Assembly (NCBI GenBank): GCA_958299035.1
Contig: CATQJL010000112.1
Location: forward strand, 82,850,636-82,914,635
Direction of reading: 5' to 3'
DNA length: 64,000 nt
DNA from: Cylicocyclus nassatus
Lineage: Eukaryota; Nematoda; Chromadorea; Rhabditida; Strongylidae
Part shown: piece after piece, positions 1 to 12,059 of the stretch
How positions within the stretch are numbered: the stretch's first letter is position 1
Layout: each line of letters starts with the position of its first letter
The notes under the pieces: generated by a model
The model's database searches: none
What the model saw: the letters and a program-made list of their open reading frames with translations, nothing else
Told to the model about the DNA's origin: nothing
Position numbers and translations under genes: made by a program

Positions 1-3000
1 CAGCTGAAGACTTTGACTCCACTTTTAAGAGCAATCTGCTAGTCTATTCCTCTGGTGATGTTAACTGGATACCACCTGGTGTACTGAAATTCGTTTGTAA
101 GCTGGATGTCACATGGTTAGCATAACGTTCTAAAGGTTCATTATGGTCTGTAAATACCAAATTTAGGTTTCCGTTCGATGACCAGGTGTGTTACCTAAAA
201 TTTGGCTCATGGACCTTTCATGGCTATGCCTTGGATTTGGTGATTGACGCGGAAAGCGAAAATCTAAGTTGGTATATTTGTCTTCCAAAATTTTTTTCCA
301 TAGTAAAAAAAACCTGATAAGCTTTGAAAAACAGTAACTTGCCTTCGAAAAGGAGCGGAAGTTCAATTTTCAAGTCGAAATTAGTTGTATTTCTTGAGTT
401 CTGGAAGACGTTTTCTCGCTGAACTCTTTTTCTTGCTAAAGTTTTCGCCTATAAGTACTATGACCCTATCTAGTTCGATTTCTGAGTCTTGCTTACGGCT
501 CGGCACAGGTGGCTTGTAAGCCAGCTGGTGTCGTTTTTTGGGACGAAAAGCAAAGGGGGTTTCGTTTTTGTGACCGAAGAGACACGGAAAATTGGCGACG
601 GCGACCTTTTTTTTTAGTCGACGTTTCGTTTTTTGGGGGATTTTGGGGAATTTTTCAGGTTTTTAGAGGAAATTTGGTTGAGGGTCAAAGGGGACTTCGT
701 AAAAATTCCCAAAAGTCAAGGGGGACTTCGTTTTTTCCATTTTCATCTAGCCACCTCGTGCCGAGCCCTGGTCTTGCCCCTAGCCCCCAAGCCTACGCTT
801 TCCTTTCCCTGGATTCATGACATTTACGAGCGAGCTGTGAGGAAAAAAATTTCCGTCGTAAATTACCTGTTTGGTAGCTTTCGCATGCCAAACGATCCGA
901 AACGTAATCCCGATACTACGACACGAAATGAAAGCTGGAATCTTACCGGAAGTCTACCACTACTACGATACTATAAAATGTGGGCAGATATATGTAGCCC
1001 TGTAAGAAAGTTCAGATAGAGGGTGGGGGAGGGGAAGGGGGGAGGACTAAGCTATTTATGGTTGGAGTATTAACTCAAACGATAATGATGATTTATTCAT
1101 GAATCAGGTAAGCATGCAGTATTGTGCAGTAAAAGGCATGGGAAAAAGGGGCGTAGCGGGAGCGGGGTTGGGTTGATATTCGGTAAGGAGGAAGAGTCAG
1201 AAGGGATGCACATGCAGCCCTAAGTTCTTGAAATTAAAATTATAGCTCTAAACATAAGACAGTTAACCAAACCGATCTCTAGAAAATGATTCCTATTTTA
1301 GAAAAGAATCTTGAATTTTGTAAAAGAACTGTTTCTTGTTTGTTTGGAATGCTATGATATAGCAAGTCCAAAGATATTGATCGCTATCGATTGAGAGTTC
1401 CAGATCACTCAATGGATCTATCAACATATGTTGTGAATGGTGAATGGACAATTGTGAGTTCACCAGCTGTTCGAGAAGTTACCTACTACAAATGTTGTCC
1501 GGAACCCTACCCAACTGTCAAATTCTATCTGCACTTACGTCGACGCACTTTGTATTACGGTAAGAACTTTGTGCTGTGTGTAATTACAGAAGAGGAGATT
1601 TCTTCCAGGTTTCAATCTCATTATTCCGTCAATTTTGATCTGTGTAATGACCGTGTTTGGATTCTCATTGCCACCTGATGCTGGAGAGAAAATCACCTTA
1701 CGTGAGTCAGTTATAGTATTTATTACCCCCCCCCCCCTCGTCTCGCCTTCGATTTTTTAGAGTTTTAATTCTAGAAATGACCATTCTACTGGCGATTGTT
1801 TTCTTCCTAAGTATGGTATCCGAAATGACTCCGCCTACCTCCGATGCTGTGCCATTAATAGGTACGAGCATTGTAATTTTCTTATTTTTACTATAAGCTT
1901 GTATCTCAGGTGTTTTCTTCTCGTGCTGTATGCTGGTAATCTCCGCATCTGTTGTTTTCACTGTGCTCATCCTAAATCTTCACTTCAGATCACCTGACAC
2001 CCATCGGTTCAGCCCAATGGTCAGTTTGGATGGTGTTCTAATTTATCATTTTATCCAAGTAAATAGAAATGTAGGGATGAGGGAGAAGGAGGGGGAAGAG
2101 AGGGAGTCAAATATTCCCAAAATTATTGATTTTATCTGAACAACGAGATATAATTTTAACAAATAATTTTTTATCGAAACTGGTTTAATACAGTGTTCCG
2201 AATTGAGCTTATACCTCATATTTTGTTAAAGATTTGCACAGGGGAGACAATTCGCTGCTGAACATGAAATCAGATATCAACGTTTGGCACCTCCCTGTTG
2301 TATTACGGTAGAAGTACTGTAGCAAGTCCTCACGTAGTCACTCGAACTTCCCCTGACCGATTCCTTAGTGTATCCACAGTTTTTCAATGGGAATTCTGAG
2401 CTGCGCGTGCATTTTGAAATGGTTACCGTAATTTTGCAGAAAATACGCTTCAATATAGAATTGTCGACTTTATTCGCGATCATTTTGAGTGATTTCCAAA
2501 GTTGCGAGCGAACTGATCTTGATCCACTTACCGTATACTTACCGTACATTACTAATGGACGTTGCCGTACAAAGTGGTATTATTTCGATCTGCATGTTGA
2601 TTAAGTTCTGTATATTCTTGAGATTCTAGCGCGTTGTGTAGCCAAAGGGCCGGGCATACTTCACGCGATTCCAGTCACGGCGCGATTTGGCAATTCGCCA
2701 GAAGTGTTCAGATCCAACACTAGCAAACTGCACATGCACAGTGTGTATAACTCACGTGGTTTGATAAAATGCCCTATCCTCTGTGCATTTTAAATGTGCA
2801 TATAGTAAGTTATGGACAGTTGGAATATTGCCAAATCGCATCGCGACTGAAATCGCGTGAAGTATGCCCGGCCCTTTATTCTGAGTGAGGGAGAGTGGTG
2901 AGTGAAAGGGGAGGATAGAGTTTCAATGTCTTGAAAAATCTCCTATTATGGCTGACTAAAATGTTGGATAATGCTCTAGACGATTCAGACTAGCTGTGAC

Positions 3001-6000
3001 GAGACCCTCGTAACGCTTCAGAACGATATGGTTAAACAAAGTCATATTTTTCCATAACCAGAATATATATCACTTTTGAATGAAATTTTTACGCTTTAGA
3101 AGTAGTGAATTTACTTTATTTTGAATTTGTTTATTCATTCAAACCTCAATTCATTCCGGAGTCCCCTGACATCTTGCGGTCAGATCACCTTCGATTTCAG
3201 GTTCGACGAGTTTTCCTTGAATGGTTACCGTGGCTTTTGTGTATGTCACGACCGGGCTATACATTCGTCGGCGGCAAAGCGATCATCGAAGATCCACCTC
3301 AACCACGTTTGAAACCTGAACAACTGCACAAAAACCCACTACTAATGCTGAATCCAGTCGCTGACGCACAACTCACCTTACTGCATGCCATCTATGCGGA
3401 AGTTAATGAGGTACGATGATTGAGCGCTTGAAAAGTCACCTGGAAAGGAAAAGCTGGGAGATGATCTATTATGAAACTAAAGGGAAGAGATGTCCAGGAG
3501 GAACTGAAAACGGTAGAAAGTATAAAATTATGCGAGTAACCGTTTCTTAATAATAGATACTGAAAGAATTTTATAGATTTTATCTAATTTGTTCCAAAAT
3601 TTGTTCACGAAACGGCTCCCGCCACGCCTACTTTCTTCAATATACGGGCTCGGTTTAACAAAGAAACTCAAAGCTTTCCATTGTATTTTTTGGAAGCCGC
3701 GGTTGCGGCTAATCACATTATTGACAAAAACTCCTATTGCCCCATCCAATTTTTTGGAACCGCTGAAAAACTACAAAGCTATAACTACCAAGTAGACCTT
3801 GTTTATTTACTTTCGCTGAGCCAAAAATAAATTTTGATGGAAAAAGTGAGGCTAACATCTAGTCTCGACTGAAAGCTAGTCTAGCATTCAAATTGACCGA
3901 GAGGGCTAGGTGTCAGATTTTTTCGACTGCTAATGTAAAAAAGCGGATTGACAGGGCGTAAGGACATTTTTTGCCGTGGTTGCGAAATCCAGAGGAGAGG
4001 TGAAAGCCCATTCATGAGAAAAATGAAATAATATTTGTTATCATTATCAGATTATTTATGGTGCAGTATCCACTAGGATCTTTCACGCTTTTCAAATCTG
4101 ATTCTCTTAGCGCAGTCGTGGGAAATGACTAGTTTGTTTTTCTCCTACTTTGGTTTAGAAGTGTTGCTTTCGGTACATGGGTGGGCGGAGCTTGATAGGA
4201 TCTGAGCGGGGCTTGATAGCACTTTGGCTTTTCCAGGCCCATTATCTCCATTCAGAGGAAAACATTAGGGGACCGGACCAATGCAGATACCCCTTTCCTG
4301 GGGCCTTAATTCAGGATCTGCACTAATCGGTGTGAGTGAGATTTAGCCTGGATACTGCCTGTAAGTAGTGCGAGGAATTTGTTTGTAGTTGATGACAAAT
4401 ATACTAGAAGTCCTAGGCGAAGCCAGAGTTTAGCCGAAATTCCTAAAGAGTGCGAGTATTTTTACCACTGCATGCAATAAAATTCTTCATGAATATTTTG
4501 AAAGGGTGCTTTTAGAATAACATGCCTTTTGCTCCACCGCCGCTTAGGGATGAACGTCACTGGGTCTAGGAATGCAATTAATTTTTAATTTGAGGAAAAC
4601 TTACAATACCAGAAAGCTGATTTGTTCCTTGTTGTGGTTGATTCTTTGACCTGGAGAGTTCATGCGACATTTTGAGGGGTAAGACGTTTAAGTGAACCCA
4701 AGGATCTTCGTATTATTTAATTTTTCAGACCTTTCTTATCGCTCCATCACCCCTCACCCCCCCCCCCCCCGCTATTCTTATTTCTAACATTATTTTTAAA
4801 CGATTGCGCTGGCGAAAAATGGAAAGCATCATTACTTTGAGTGCACAGTACATAGTTCCGCATTGCGAACATCGCTACCCCATTTCATGACAGTGAGGTC
4901 CGTTTAAGAATGGGATCCTCGCGGATGATCCTGGGGTTTAATCCTTCTTTTCGTTATCGCTGTCAAATGCAGCTGAAAAATTGATGCCTTAATCCAGCTT
5001 TACAAAAAGGGATCAAATTTTCGCACTTTTTGACAGCGGATGTTGATTTTTTAGTGATTGACATGATTTTTCAAACATGAAAGCCCTTTCCGCCATTTTG
5101 GATGTTTAACGGAAGAATGGAAACTAACGTTTGCAAGGAGGTATGGCCCTCTTGGCACGATTTTATAGACGTTTTCAAATAGATCTTTAGGCTCATTTGC
5201 CTCAATACTTTTCAAAATCTTGCGAAATTTACTTATAGTTAATTTTGACTCTGTTAACCGTCTAGCTCAAAAATAAAGTTGGGGATTTCATGTCTTAGCT
5301 AAATGCCAAAAAAGCCATCCGATCTGTTGTGAATCGCAAATCAAGTACAAAAAGCAGTTCATGCTACGAAACCACATACGTCTAACAGCGAAAAAAAAAA
5401 CTAGAAATTAAAACTGGATGCGGTAAGCTTTGAGCTACAAGATTAGGCCAAATATATCGTTTGTTGAATTTTTTGCGGAATGATAAAGTGAAGTCATAAG
5501 AATTTCTCCAGTTTGTCTCAAGAGCTAGTTTTTCCGGGACATAATAGGGATATTAGGTCGGTCTAAAGTTCGTTCGCACCTTTTTCAAAAAAAAAAACAT
5601 AGTTCTTTAAATGAAATCCCTTGCTTTTACATTACTTCGGAAGCTAAAGCCATGCTCTTTAAAAATGTACTTTTACTGTGAGCTAATGCGGAGTAATCCG
5701 AGAGCTACCAGTAATCAAAGAAAATGGCCCGTAGTAAAGCTCGATCAGTTGAGGTGAACTCAACTTATCCCATCAGTTCACCTTAGGTGAGGTGAACTGA
5801 TCACCGTCCACGTTCCCATGCTATAAGATGGTCAAGTCAATTGATAGTTGACCATCTGTCCACCTGCCGCAGTCAACTCTTCCACATCAGTTCACGTTCA
5901 AGTCACCTCAACGTGAACGGATGTTAGAGTGATCCAAATAGTGTGTAGAAGAGGAGACGCAGACAAGAGGTGACTGCATCTAACATAAGTTGCTCCTGAG

Positions 6001-7677
6001 TAACTTAAGATACACACAACTTTGCCAAAAAATGCAGAAAAAATCGGCGCAAAACTGCACAATACCGGCGCCCGAAAAGGGAAGGATCGATGAACAGCTG
6101 ATTTTGGCGACAAAAGCAAGGATAAAAGTTTTCTTCTTTTTTTTGCAGAGCAATCTTAGTTTCTTGTAAAAACTACTTTAGAATAGAATCTACTTATTTA
6201 TTACGTTTTACTTATGTTCCAAAAATTTCAGTTTTTCATGAATTCTCCGTCAAAATATGTCAGTTTTGTTTTATCTGTCCATTTGCTAAGTGATATCCTT
6301 GTTAGCGGTCATCATCGATTTTTTTCGACAGTGGCCGCTATCAAAGATTGTCCGGCGATGCAGCAAAAGTTGTGGCGCTAGCCGGTGTCGAAGCACGACC
6401 GCGCGCGTGTGATTCCAATCGCTTATCCGTTTGACCAGACCAGCTCAAGTGGTTGGTTTTTTGAGAACACATGTGGTTATCATGTCTAGGAAGCGACCCG
6501 CATCCAAATCAATAGCTCACTGGATGCTGGACTGAAGCGCGATGACCTCAACTCCGGTCCGCGTCGAGAGAGATGCCCGGATGGGGGGTTTACTACGGGC
6601 CAATGACTCACAATTGGCATTTTTGAGCAGGGTTACATAAAATATCAAAAGGTGCAGGAAGAAATTTTAAAAATATATGTAGCTATAAAGTAGTTTTTTG
6701 TCACGCAAAAAACCATTTGCTCTTACTCTCCCAATTCCTCGTAGTGGCCCAATCAAAGTAGATCTACCAATAGCATTATCTTTGCTTTACAAAAAAGAAG
6801 AAATTTCATCAGCAAAGAAGTTATAATTTGCAAAAAAAGGTGTGAGAGAATTTTCGAACCGACTCAGAGGCAGCATCCATCCATCGTCTTCTTCTTCCAT
6901 GTTTTTGTCATTTTGGGGCCTTTATCACGCCCAAAACTGATTCCGGGGAGCCCTAACCTGCAGGCAAGACTGTCAGTACATCGGTAGGCGGAGCTTAATA
7001 GGGCGGGCGTGACTTGATAGCATTTTCGCGGGTTCCAGGTCCATTTTTTCCATTCAGGGGCCACATTAGAGGGCGGGGCCAAAGCAGATGTCCTACTAGG
7101 GCCTTGTTCTGGATTAGGAGGGGGGGGGGAAAGGGATAGGTTTTGTCTGGACGCTGCCCTTAATATGATTGTTATACGTAATACCATGATTGATTCCGCA
7201 AAAGAGATTCTACATCCTTATGGTATTCGCTTTTTCACCAAATTTTTTGCAAACTCTCATTTCTGTCGCTATCTTTCAAGCGTATCCTCTACATCGAAGA
7301 AAACCCTGTGTGAACATCTGCTTCCACAAATAGAAAGAAATCTTGCATAAATCAGCTTTTCATACTGGTTTCTGTTTTTTTTTCGTTTCCTTCGCTGTAA
7401 TTGAGAGACGAGGAAAACGATTTTGGCGGCGAAAAAAAAACCTCGCCATAGCTGTCGGATCCAAGGACAATTGCTTCTTTTGTAGAGTTTTTTACACAAT
7501 GTCATCGCTTTACAGATTTGTGAACACGTGGAAAAGGAGGAAGAAGAAGAAAGGATTCAGAATGATTGGAAATTCGCCGCAATGGCTGTGGATCGTGCTT
7601 GTCTAATTATGTTTTCACTATTTATATCGCTCTCCACCCTAGCCATTTTCCTTTCGGCTCCTCATATTATTGCCTAG
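1..7677 (+). CDS. Nicotinic acetylcholine receptor alpha-type subunit (5' end missing)
   Basis: Pentameric cation channel subunit of the Cys-loop family, acting in the plasma membrane of nerve or muscle. Exons read by eye: before 1-115, 167-about 267, 1404-1559, 1609-1701, 1775-1861, 1910-2019, 3201-3410, 7516-7677 (stop TAG). Phases agree at every junction from 1404 onward and between the first two. Visible marks: [11 protein letters not shown] then the Cys-loop (C, 13 residues, C, with WFPFDDQ); [13 protein letters not shown] with vicinal cysteines, hence alpha-type; TM1 after YYGFNLIIP; GEK before TM2 (cation selectivity) with Leu 9' and Glu 20'; TM3; [14 protein letters not shown]; then a short cytoplasmic loop, [12 protein letters not shown] and TM4 ending LSAPHIIA. 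It looks intact within the window. The signal peptide and N-terminal ligand-domain exons lie upstream. The donor of the second exon is uncertain: 267 keeps frame, while 271 looks stronger but breaks phase. Similarity is to the ACR-16/alpha7-like group; I cannot assign the exact orthologue. Confidence 0.5.
497..768. repeat. Foldback MITE, CGGCAC-ended family, copy 1
   Basis: It begins GGCTCGGCAC and ends GTGCCGAGCC, so the termini are inverted. It sits in the intron between the second and third visible exons of the receptor gene. Subterminal motifs such as GGGGACTTCG recur near the right end and also appear in the copy at 35.9-36.6 kb. The ORFs here are by-products of the repeat. Confidence 0.5.
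2645..2877. repeat. MITE with ~50 bp TIRs (GGGCCGGGCATACTTCACGCG), copy 1
   Basis: Left end AAGGGCCGGGCATACTTC and right end GAAGTATGCCCGGCCCTT are inverted; the arms continue through ACGCGATT and GATTTGGCAAT. It lies in the intron between receptor exons 1910-2019 and 3201-3410. Related copies are at 8456, 11414 and 16443, with a half copy at 62208. A/T-rich trinucleotides next to the ends in some copies would fit a PIF/Harbinger-type origin (inference). Confidence 0.5.
4171..4370 (+). repeat. Intronic direct repeat, copy A
   Basis: The GGCGGAGCTTGATAGG, TTCCAGGCCCATT and GGGGCCTT blocks match the copy at 6972-7165 in the same order, diverged by substitutions and small indels. Non-coding dispersed repeat. 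Confidence 0.5.
6972..7165 (+). repeat. Intronic direct repeat, copy B
   Basis: Second copy of the 4171-4370 repeat in the same intron, sharing GGCGGAGCTTAATAGG, TTCCAGGTCCATT and CATTCAGGGGCC. It carries a poly-G run near 7121. Confidence 0.5.
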
Positions 7678-7741
7678 TTACAAATCAAATTCAGTTGTCA
7701 AATATGTCTTGCCAGGATTAGTCGTAAACAATTTATATACG

Positions 7742-7747
7742 TTTATT
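7742..7747 (-). terminator. AATAAA polyadenylation signal of the Gly-rich peptide gene
   Basis: AATAAA on the - strand, about 46 nt beyond the TAA at 7793-7795. It lies only ~65 nt beyond the stop of the oppositely oriented receptor gene, so the two 3' UTRs probably overlap or abut. Confidence 0.5.
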
Positions 7748-7792
7748 CATACAAAAAAACGTTATATACAGACATTACACTAAAAACTACGC

Positions 7793-9412
7793 TTATTTTC
7801 CGGCTACTGCATATCCGCCACCCATCGGCGGTGGTGGCACCGCATATCCGCCGCCTCCAAAACTGAAACGAAGGAAAATTTACAAAGAAAGTTGGAAAGG
7901 GAAACTAGAAAGGGAATGATGGTTTGGGTAAGAAGTGATTAACCTACCCGCCACCTCCACCCATCGGAGCCGGGCAGCAAACCACTGTGCCACCGCCCAT
8001 TCCACCCATTCCACCGCCTAGTGGAAGACAGGCCAATGACGATGAGGAGAGCAAGGCTAGTACTATTACTATTGAGCAAATCTGAAATTTTGGAATATAA
8101 GAATAATTTTGAAATTTTTGGTTTTAACTGGTGATTCACTGAAGGAAAGTTGATTTCTGATCCTGCAATATAGGAGCGTCGAAATCAAGACCTGGGCAGT
8201 TCTTATTAAATACTATCAACTCCGCATTTTCACTCTGGAGTTGATAAGGAAGGCACTGTTAGTGAATTTTTTCGAGGATTTTAGGAGAAGAAAGACTATT
8301 CTGAGATCTGCGAGCTACAAGTCGATCAAAAAAACCTAGATCTTTCACAAAAATATTACAGAAATTACTAACTTTCAACTTTTTACTTGATACTAAGTCT
8401 TCTATCCTCACTGAGGAGTTCCGGGGAAGTAGTAATCAAGCCATACTCCGTCTGAGGCCTCGGATATACCTCACGCGATCAGTCGCGATGCGATTTGGCA
8501 ATACTCCAAACGTTCATAACTCATCGTAGGGAGTTTCCGAATGTACGGAAGATGGGGCATTTTATCAACCTACGAAAGTTATACATGCTGTACATTTGGG
8601 GTCTACCAGTATTGAATTTGAAAACATCTGGCAAATTGCCAGATCGCGTGGCGACTGAAATCGCGTGAGGTATGTCCCTTGCCTAAGGAAAGGAACGAAA
8701 CGGAGTGAAAAAGTAACACATTTAATTTTTTCTTTTATTACTGGAAAGAAACCGAGGTACTATTCCATTTACTTCTTCTCGAATAACAAATCTACTGCTC
8801 ATGCAAGATATATATATAACTGCGTAGGTTGTGAAATTCAATAAATCAAAAATTGCACATTTTCACCTTTTTTACAATTCCCAAAAAACTTCATAGTGGA
8901 ATTCTATTTGCATTTGTGTTCAGCCGCTTTTGAAAAATTTCAAAAATTCTCGTTTGCTTCTATCCTATGACTTTTGTAAGTAGCTAGAAAAAACGGTTTA
9001 TCTTTTTACCAAAAATTAGCCGTTAAATTAAAGTAACAAAGCTTCAATGAAAATGAACTTATTGCTTGCTCGTAGCATTGCTTTCAACGTGGAAAATTTC
9101 TCAAGTATTTTCTAATAAATTTGCTGAGTCAGGAAACTTATCATCCTGAAAAGGTTGATAGTTGCTTCACATTCTTGTGCAAAATACAGATTCGAAATGT
9201 AAAACTTGTTTGCAAGGCGTAATCTAGGCCTTTAGCCTGATAACATCATAGCCTCTTCCTCTTTAGAAATTTTTAGAGGTTTGAATAATCTAGTTGTCAC
9301 TGACTCGTTGAAGTAACATGGGTGTCGACATTATGAAATTATAAAATGTTTCAGCGAAATAAATCGAGCGGCTGGATTGACCGCTTACGGAAAGAGAAAC
9401 CATACTTACCAT
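7793..9412 (-). CDS. Small secreted Gly/Pro-rich peptide (68 aa, three exons)
   Basis: Three exons on the - strand: 9412-9410 (ATG only, followed by GTAAGT), 8081-7948 and 7862-7793 (stop TAA). Phases match: ATG at phase 0, then GG|T across the second junction. The peptide starts MICSIVIVLALLSSSSLAC, a plausible signal peptide. The mature part is LPLGGGMGGMGGGTVVCCPAP followed by Gly runs, two GGGY-AV motifs and a PPPP stretch, ending AVAGK. The two adjacent cysteines are the only ones in the mature region. A TATA box lies ~80 nt upstream of the ATG and an AATAAA downstream, which support a real compact gene. Low-complexity Gly-rich secreted peptides are common in nematodes (cuticle, surface or antimicrobial roles), but I do not recognise this one and assign no function. 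Its 1.3 kb first intron hosts a MITE. Confidence 0.5.
8456..8685. repeat. MITE (GGCATACTTCACGCG family), copy 2
   Basis: Inverted ends with CTCACGCGAT and ATCGCGTGAG, and a GATTTGGCAATACTCCA subterminal block as in the 2645 and 11414 copies. Inserted in intron 1 of the Gly-rich peptide gene; the ends have diverged from the family (CCTCGGATATACC). Confidence 0.5.
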
Positions 9413-9490
9413 GGTTGATTTCACAGGTAGCGCGAGAAGCTGACAGAGACAGTGAAGACTACAGACACAGTGTGTAGTGGTACTTCGATG

Positions 9491-9499
9491 ACTTTTATA
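9491..9499 (-). promoter_or_regulatory. TATA box of the Gly-rich peptide gene
   Basis: TATAAAAGT on the - strand about 80 nt upstream of the ATG at 9412-9410. Position and orientation suit a core promoter. Further upstream, 9507-9745 is unusually GC-rich for the window. Confidence 0.5.
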
Positions 9500-11413
9500 C
9501 GATCGAATACGGCGGCTCCGCCTTCGCGTCCGTGGCCGACGACGACGTCGACGACGACAAGATCCGGACCATGCACTTTTTACCCGCTGGCTCGCGCATA
9601 ATGGCAGAGGGCGTTGCGCGCGCGCGCTCTTACAACGCTACGCGGAACGATATTGTGCGCGGTTATGGCGGCTACCTCGTAGACTCCGTGTTCTCATCTG
9701 TCAACAAATCGCCATCGAAGCTGTTATTTCCAGGATCCTGCTGAGAAGCTGCGTATTTGAAGCGAGAAATCAGCTCTTGAAAAACATTTAAGAAGCAGGA
9801 TGGAGAGAGTAGACAAATCAAGAACAGCATCCAGGCAAAATTTGGTTAGTCGCACTTTTTAGGTGGACTAGTGGACCAGTAATTAAAGGTGCTGCTTGGA
9901 AGAGCGTTCGTTTCGGGACCCGCCCTCGGTTTCCCGCTATGTGCACATTTTTGGGGGCGTATCGTTACGTGCGGGCTTCAAATTGGAAAACGTCGAGCGC
10001 GACAGGCTGCCAGTGACCAGACTCGGGAAATTCAGCAAGCATGATCCGCAGCACATAGTATTTCAGTTTCTCATCCTTTGTTGAGGTTCACAGACGATTC
10101 TCATATTAGTTTTGCTTAGTTATTTGAAGTTTTGTCGTAAAAGTTGTAAAATGAGCACTTTGAAGGATAAAAAAGACACAAATTGAAGAAGGTAAAATAC
10201 TAACAATATAGGAGAAGCATCGGTAATGTAGTGGTATAAATCTGACAAGTTTTCTGCAGTGCTGCTTCTCGCGCGCGGTTACTTTAACGCCACATTGCGA
10301 CGTTTTCCATTTGGTAGACCGCACGTAACGAGCGCCCCCCCCCCCACATTTTTGAATTGCGCTTACGATTCTTTATATATTAGATACTGATGTAGAGGTC
10401 CTGACTAAGCCATGTTACAAACTGCAGCTTGAAACATTCATTCGTGGCTTAGAAAGACTGCTTTAAACTCTCGCCCACTACCGTAATCCTAATAGGGGGA
10501 CCAAAAAAGTATGGTACTCGGCGAAAGTACAGAAATAGATTTTCGGCTACAACTAAGACATATGAGCTGCGTTAGGGCACTGGTTAGTCAGGCTTCCTAA
10601 TCAGTACCTAAGAAGGAGTATGCAAAATTTGCCTAAACGCGGCTTCCAGGTGGGGGGAAGAATAAGTTTTGTGGTACACTGTAGTTACCAAGCATTGGTG
10701 CTGGCACTAATATGTGAAGAATGACATCAGCGCTTTTTTGGGAGGACGAAAGTAAAACCTCGGCCATTCTCCAGACTGTATAAATATTCTTTATTTTCTT
10801 AGAACATATTCAAATTAATAAAATTATCGGCTCGTTGACAAAACGCGATTTCTTGAAAAATCGATTCTTGTAGATTTGCCTTCCCAAGTCTCCAACTCCT
10901 CCCCTGTTCCCTCCAATTTCTTCCTTAGTTACTTCTTTAAAATTCTACTACCTCCCATCCTAACCGGATGTAACGTTGAATTATTATAACAGTCTTTTTT
11001 GTTCCCTTACATAAATCGTATTGTTCAATACTGCTGGTTGTTACATGGATAATCGACCATGCTACGCAATTGTTGGAAAGTGATGGCAGCAGTATAATAT
11101 GGGGTCACACGAATCGCAGAAGTGCTTACATAGCAAGTCTACCCTTTGTAAACTATTTATGAATGGATATTAACCAGTTTGTTGAAGTTCGCCAAGGTGC
11201 TATTGTATGACCACTTGAGTTTAGTTAGGAAATAATCTTGAAGGAAACTGCATCATTGTTTCATTTTTATTTCCAATTTCATTAAATACGCTCGAGTCTT
11301 TCCATATGAAGGAACAAACATTGAAATTGTCAGTCTACACTGAACACGAACAATAACTAAAACACCATATGCTTCAAGCCCAGACTTCAATTGAACAAGA
11401 GGAGTGAAGACTT
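9500..11413. other. Gene-poor stretch with a GC-rich block
   Basis: GC-rich, CpG-containing block at about 9507-9745 upstream of the Gly-rich gene, then AT-rich sequence with a poly-C run near 10334. ORFs of 60-72 codons have no recognisable domains or splice context. Nothing supported beyond possible promoter sequence. Confidence 0.5.
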
Positions 11414-11628
11414 AAGGGCTGGGCATACTTCACGCGATTTCAGTCGCGACGCGATTTGGCAATACTCCAAGTGTCCCAACTCATTTTAAGCACATCTTAA
11501 ATGTACACAAGACAGGACATTTCAACCATAAATGTAAGTTATACACACTATGCTTGTGCAGTTTGCTAATGTTGAATCTGAAGACTTCTGGCGAATTGCC
11601 AAATCGCGTGCAGTATGCCCGGCCCTTT
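11414..11628. repeat. MITE (GGCATACTTCACGCG family), copy 3, deleted right arm
   Basis: Left end AAGGGCTGGGCATACTTCAC, right end AGTATGCCCGGCCCTT. The right arm lacks the GACTGAAATCGCGTG-type block present in copies 1 and 2, as if lost between two ATCGCGTG repeats. Confidence 0.5.
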
Positions 11629-12059
11629 AGCCTGCATAACGACTTTCACATAACTACGAATGTCTAAATTGAGTTACTTCCACAAAGATGTTACCAATGC
11701 CCCAGCATCAGCTAGCAAAATAGTCTTAAGGTATTCAAACAAGCAAACGACAGCGGATAAGCACCCAAGCGACCTGCCGGTGACACCTAAAACTTCATGA
11801 ACATCGCGACAGTGTGCGAACAGAATACTGCTACGTAACTGCACATATCGAACTCACTGTAATCTATGGAGAAGACACTCATGGTTCCTTCGTTTGCCAG
11901 CTACGATCTCCAAACATCCCAAGAAACAAACTGGAGGTTTTAACCCAATCAATCTGCCGGGGAGAGCCGAACTTCAACAAAGTAAGCAACAAGCATAGTT
12001 TCTTCAAGCAGTCAGACCAAGCAAGCTGTACTAATCAGGCTAAAGAGGCAGATGTAACC

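Larger units (their letters stand above)
3411..7515 (+). other. 4.1 kb last intron of the receptor gene
   Basis: It runs from GAG|GTACGA to CTTTACAG|ATT. Joining phase 0 to phase 0 gives EVNE followed by [13 protein letters not shown] and then NDWKF, close to the spacing before TM4 in vertebrate alpha7, so no further exon is needed. It contains a palindromic patch of CAGTTCACCT/AGGTGAACTG type at about 5740-5930, a poly-C run near 4757 and two copies of a ~200 bp repeat. No coding exon was seen. Confidence 0.5.

Noticed and set aside
7165..7350. Possible extra receptor exon before TM4
   Set aside because: Direct joining of 3410 to 7516 keeps phase and gives the expected spacing before TM4; this ORF shows no receptor-like residues.
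9532..9744. 70-codon ORF in the GC-rich block near 9.6 kb
   Set aside because: No homology or splice signals recognised; it lies immediately upstream of the Gly-rich gene promoter and is better read as CpG-rich non-coding DNA.
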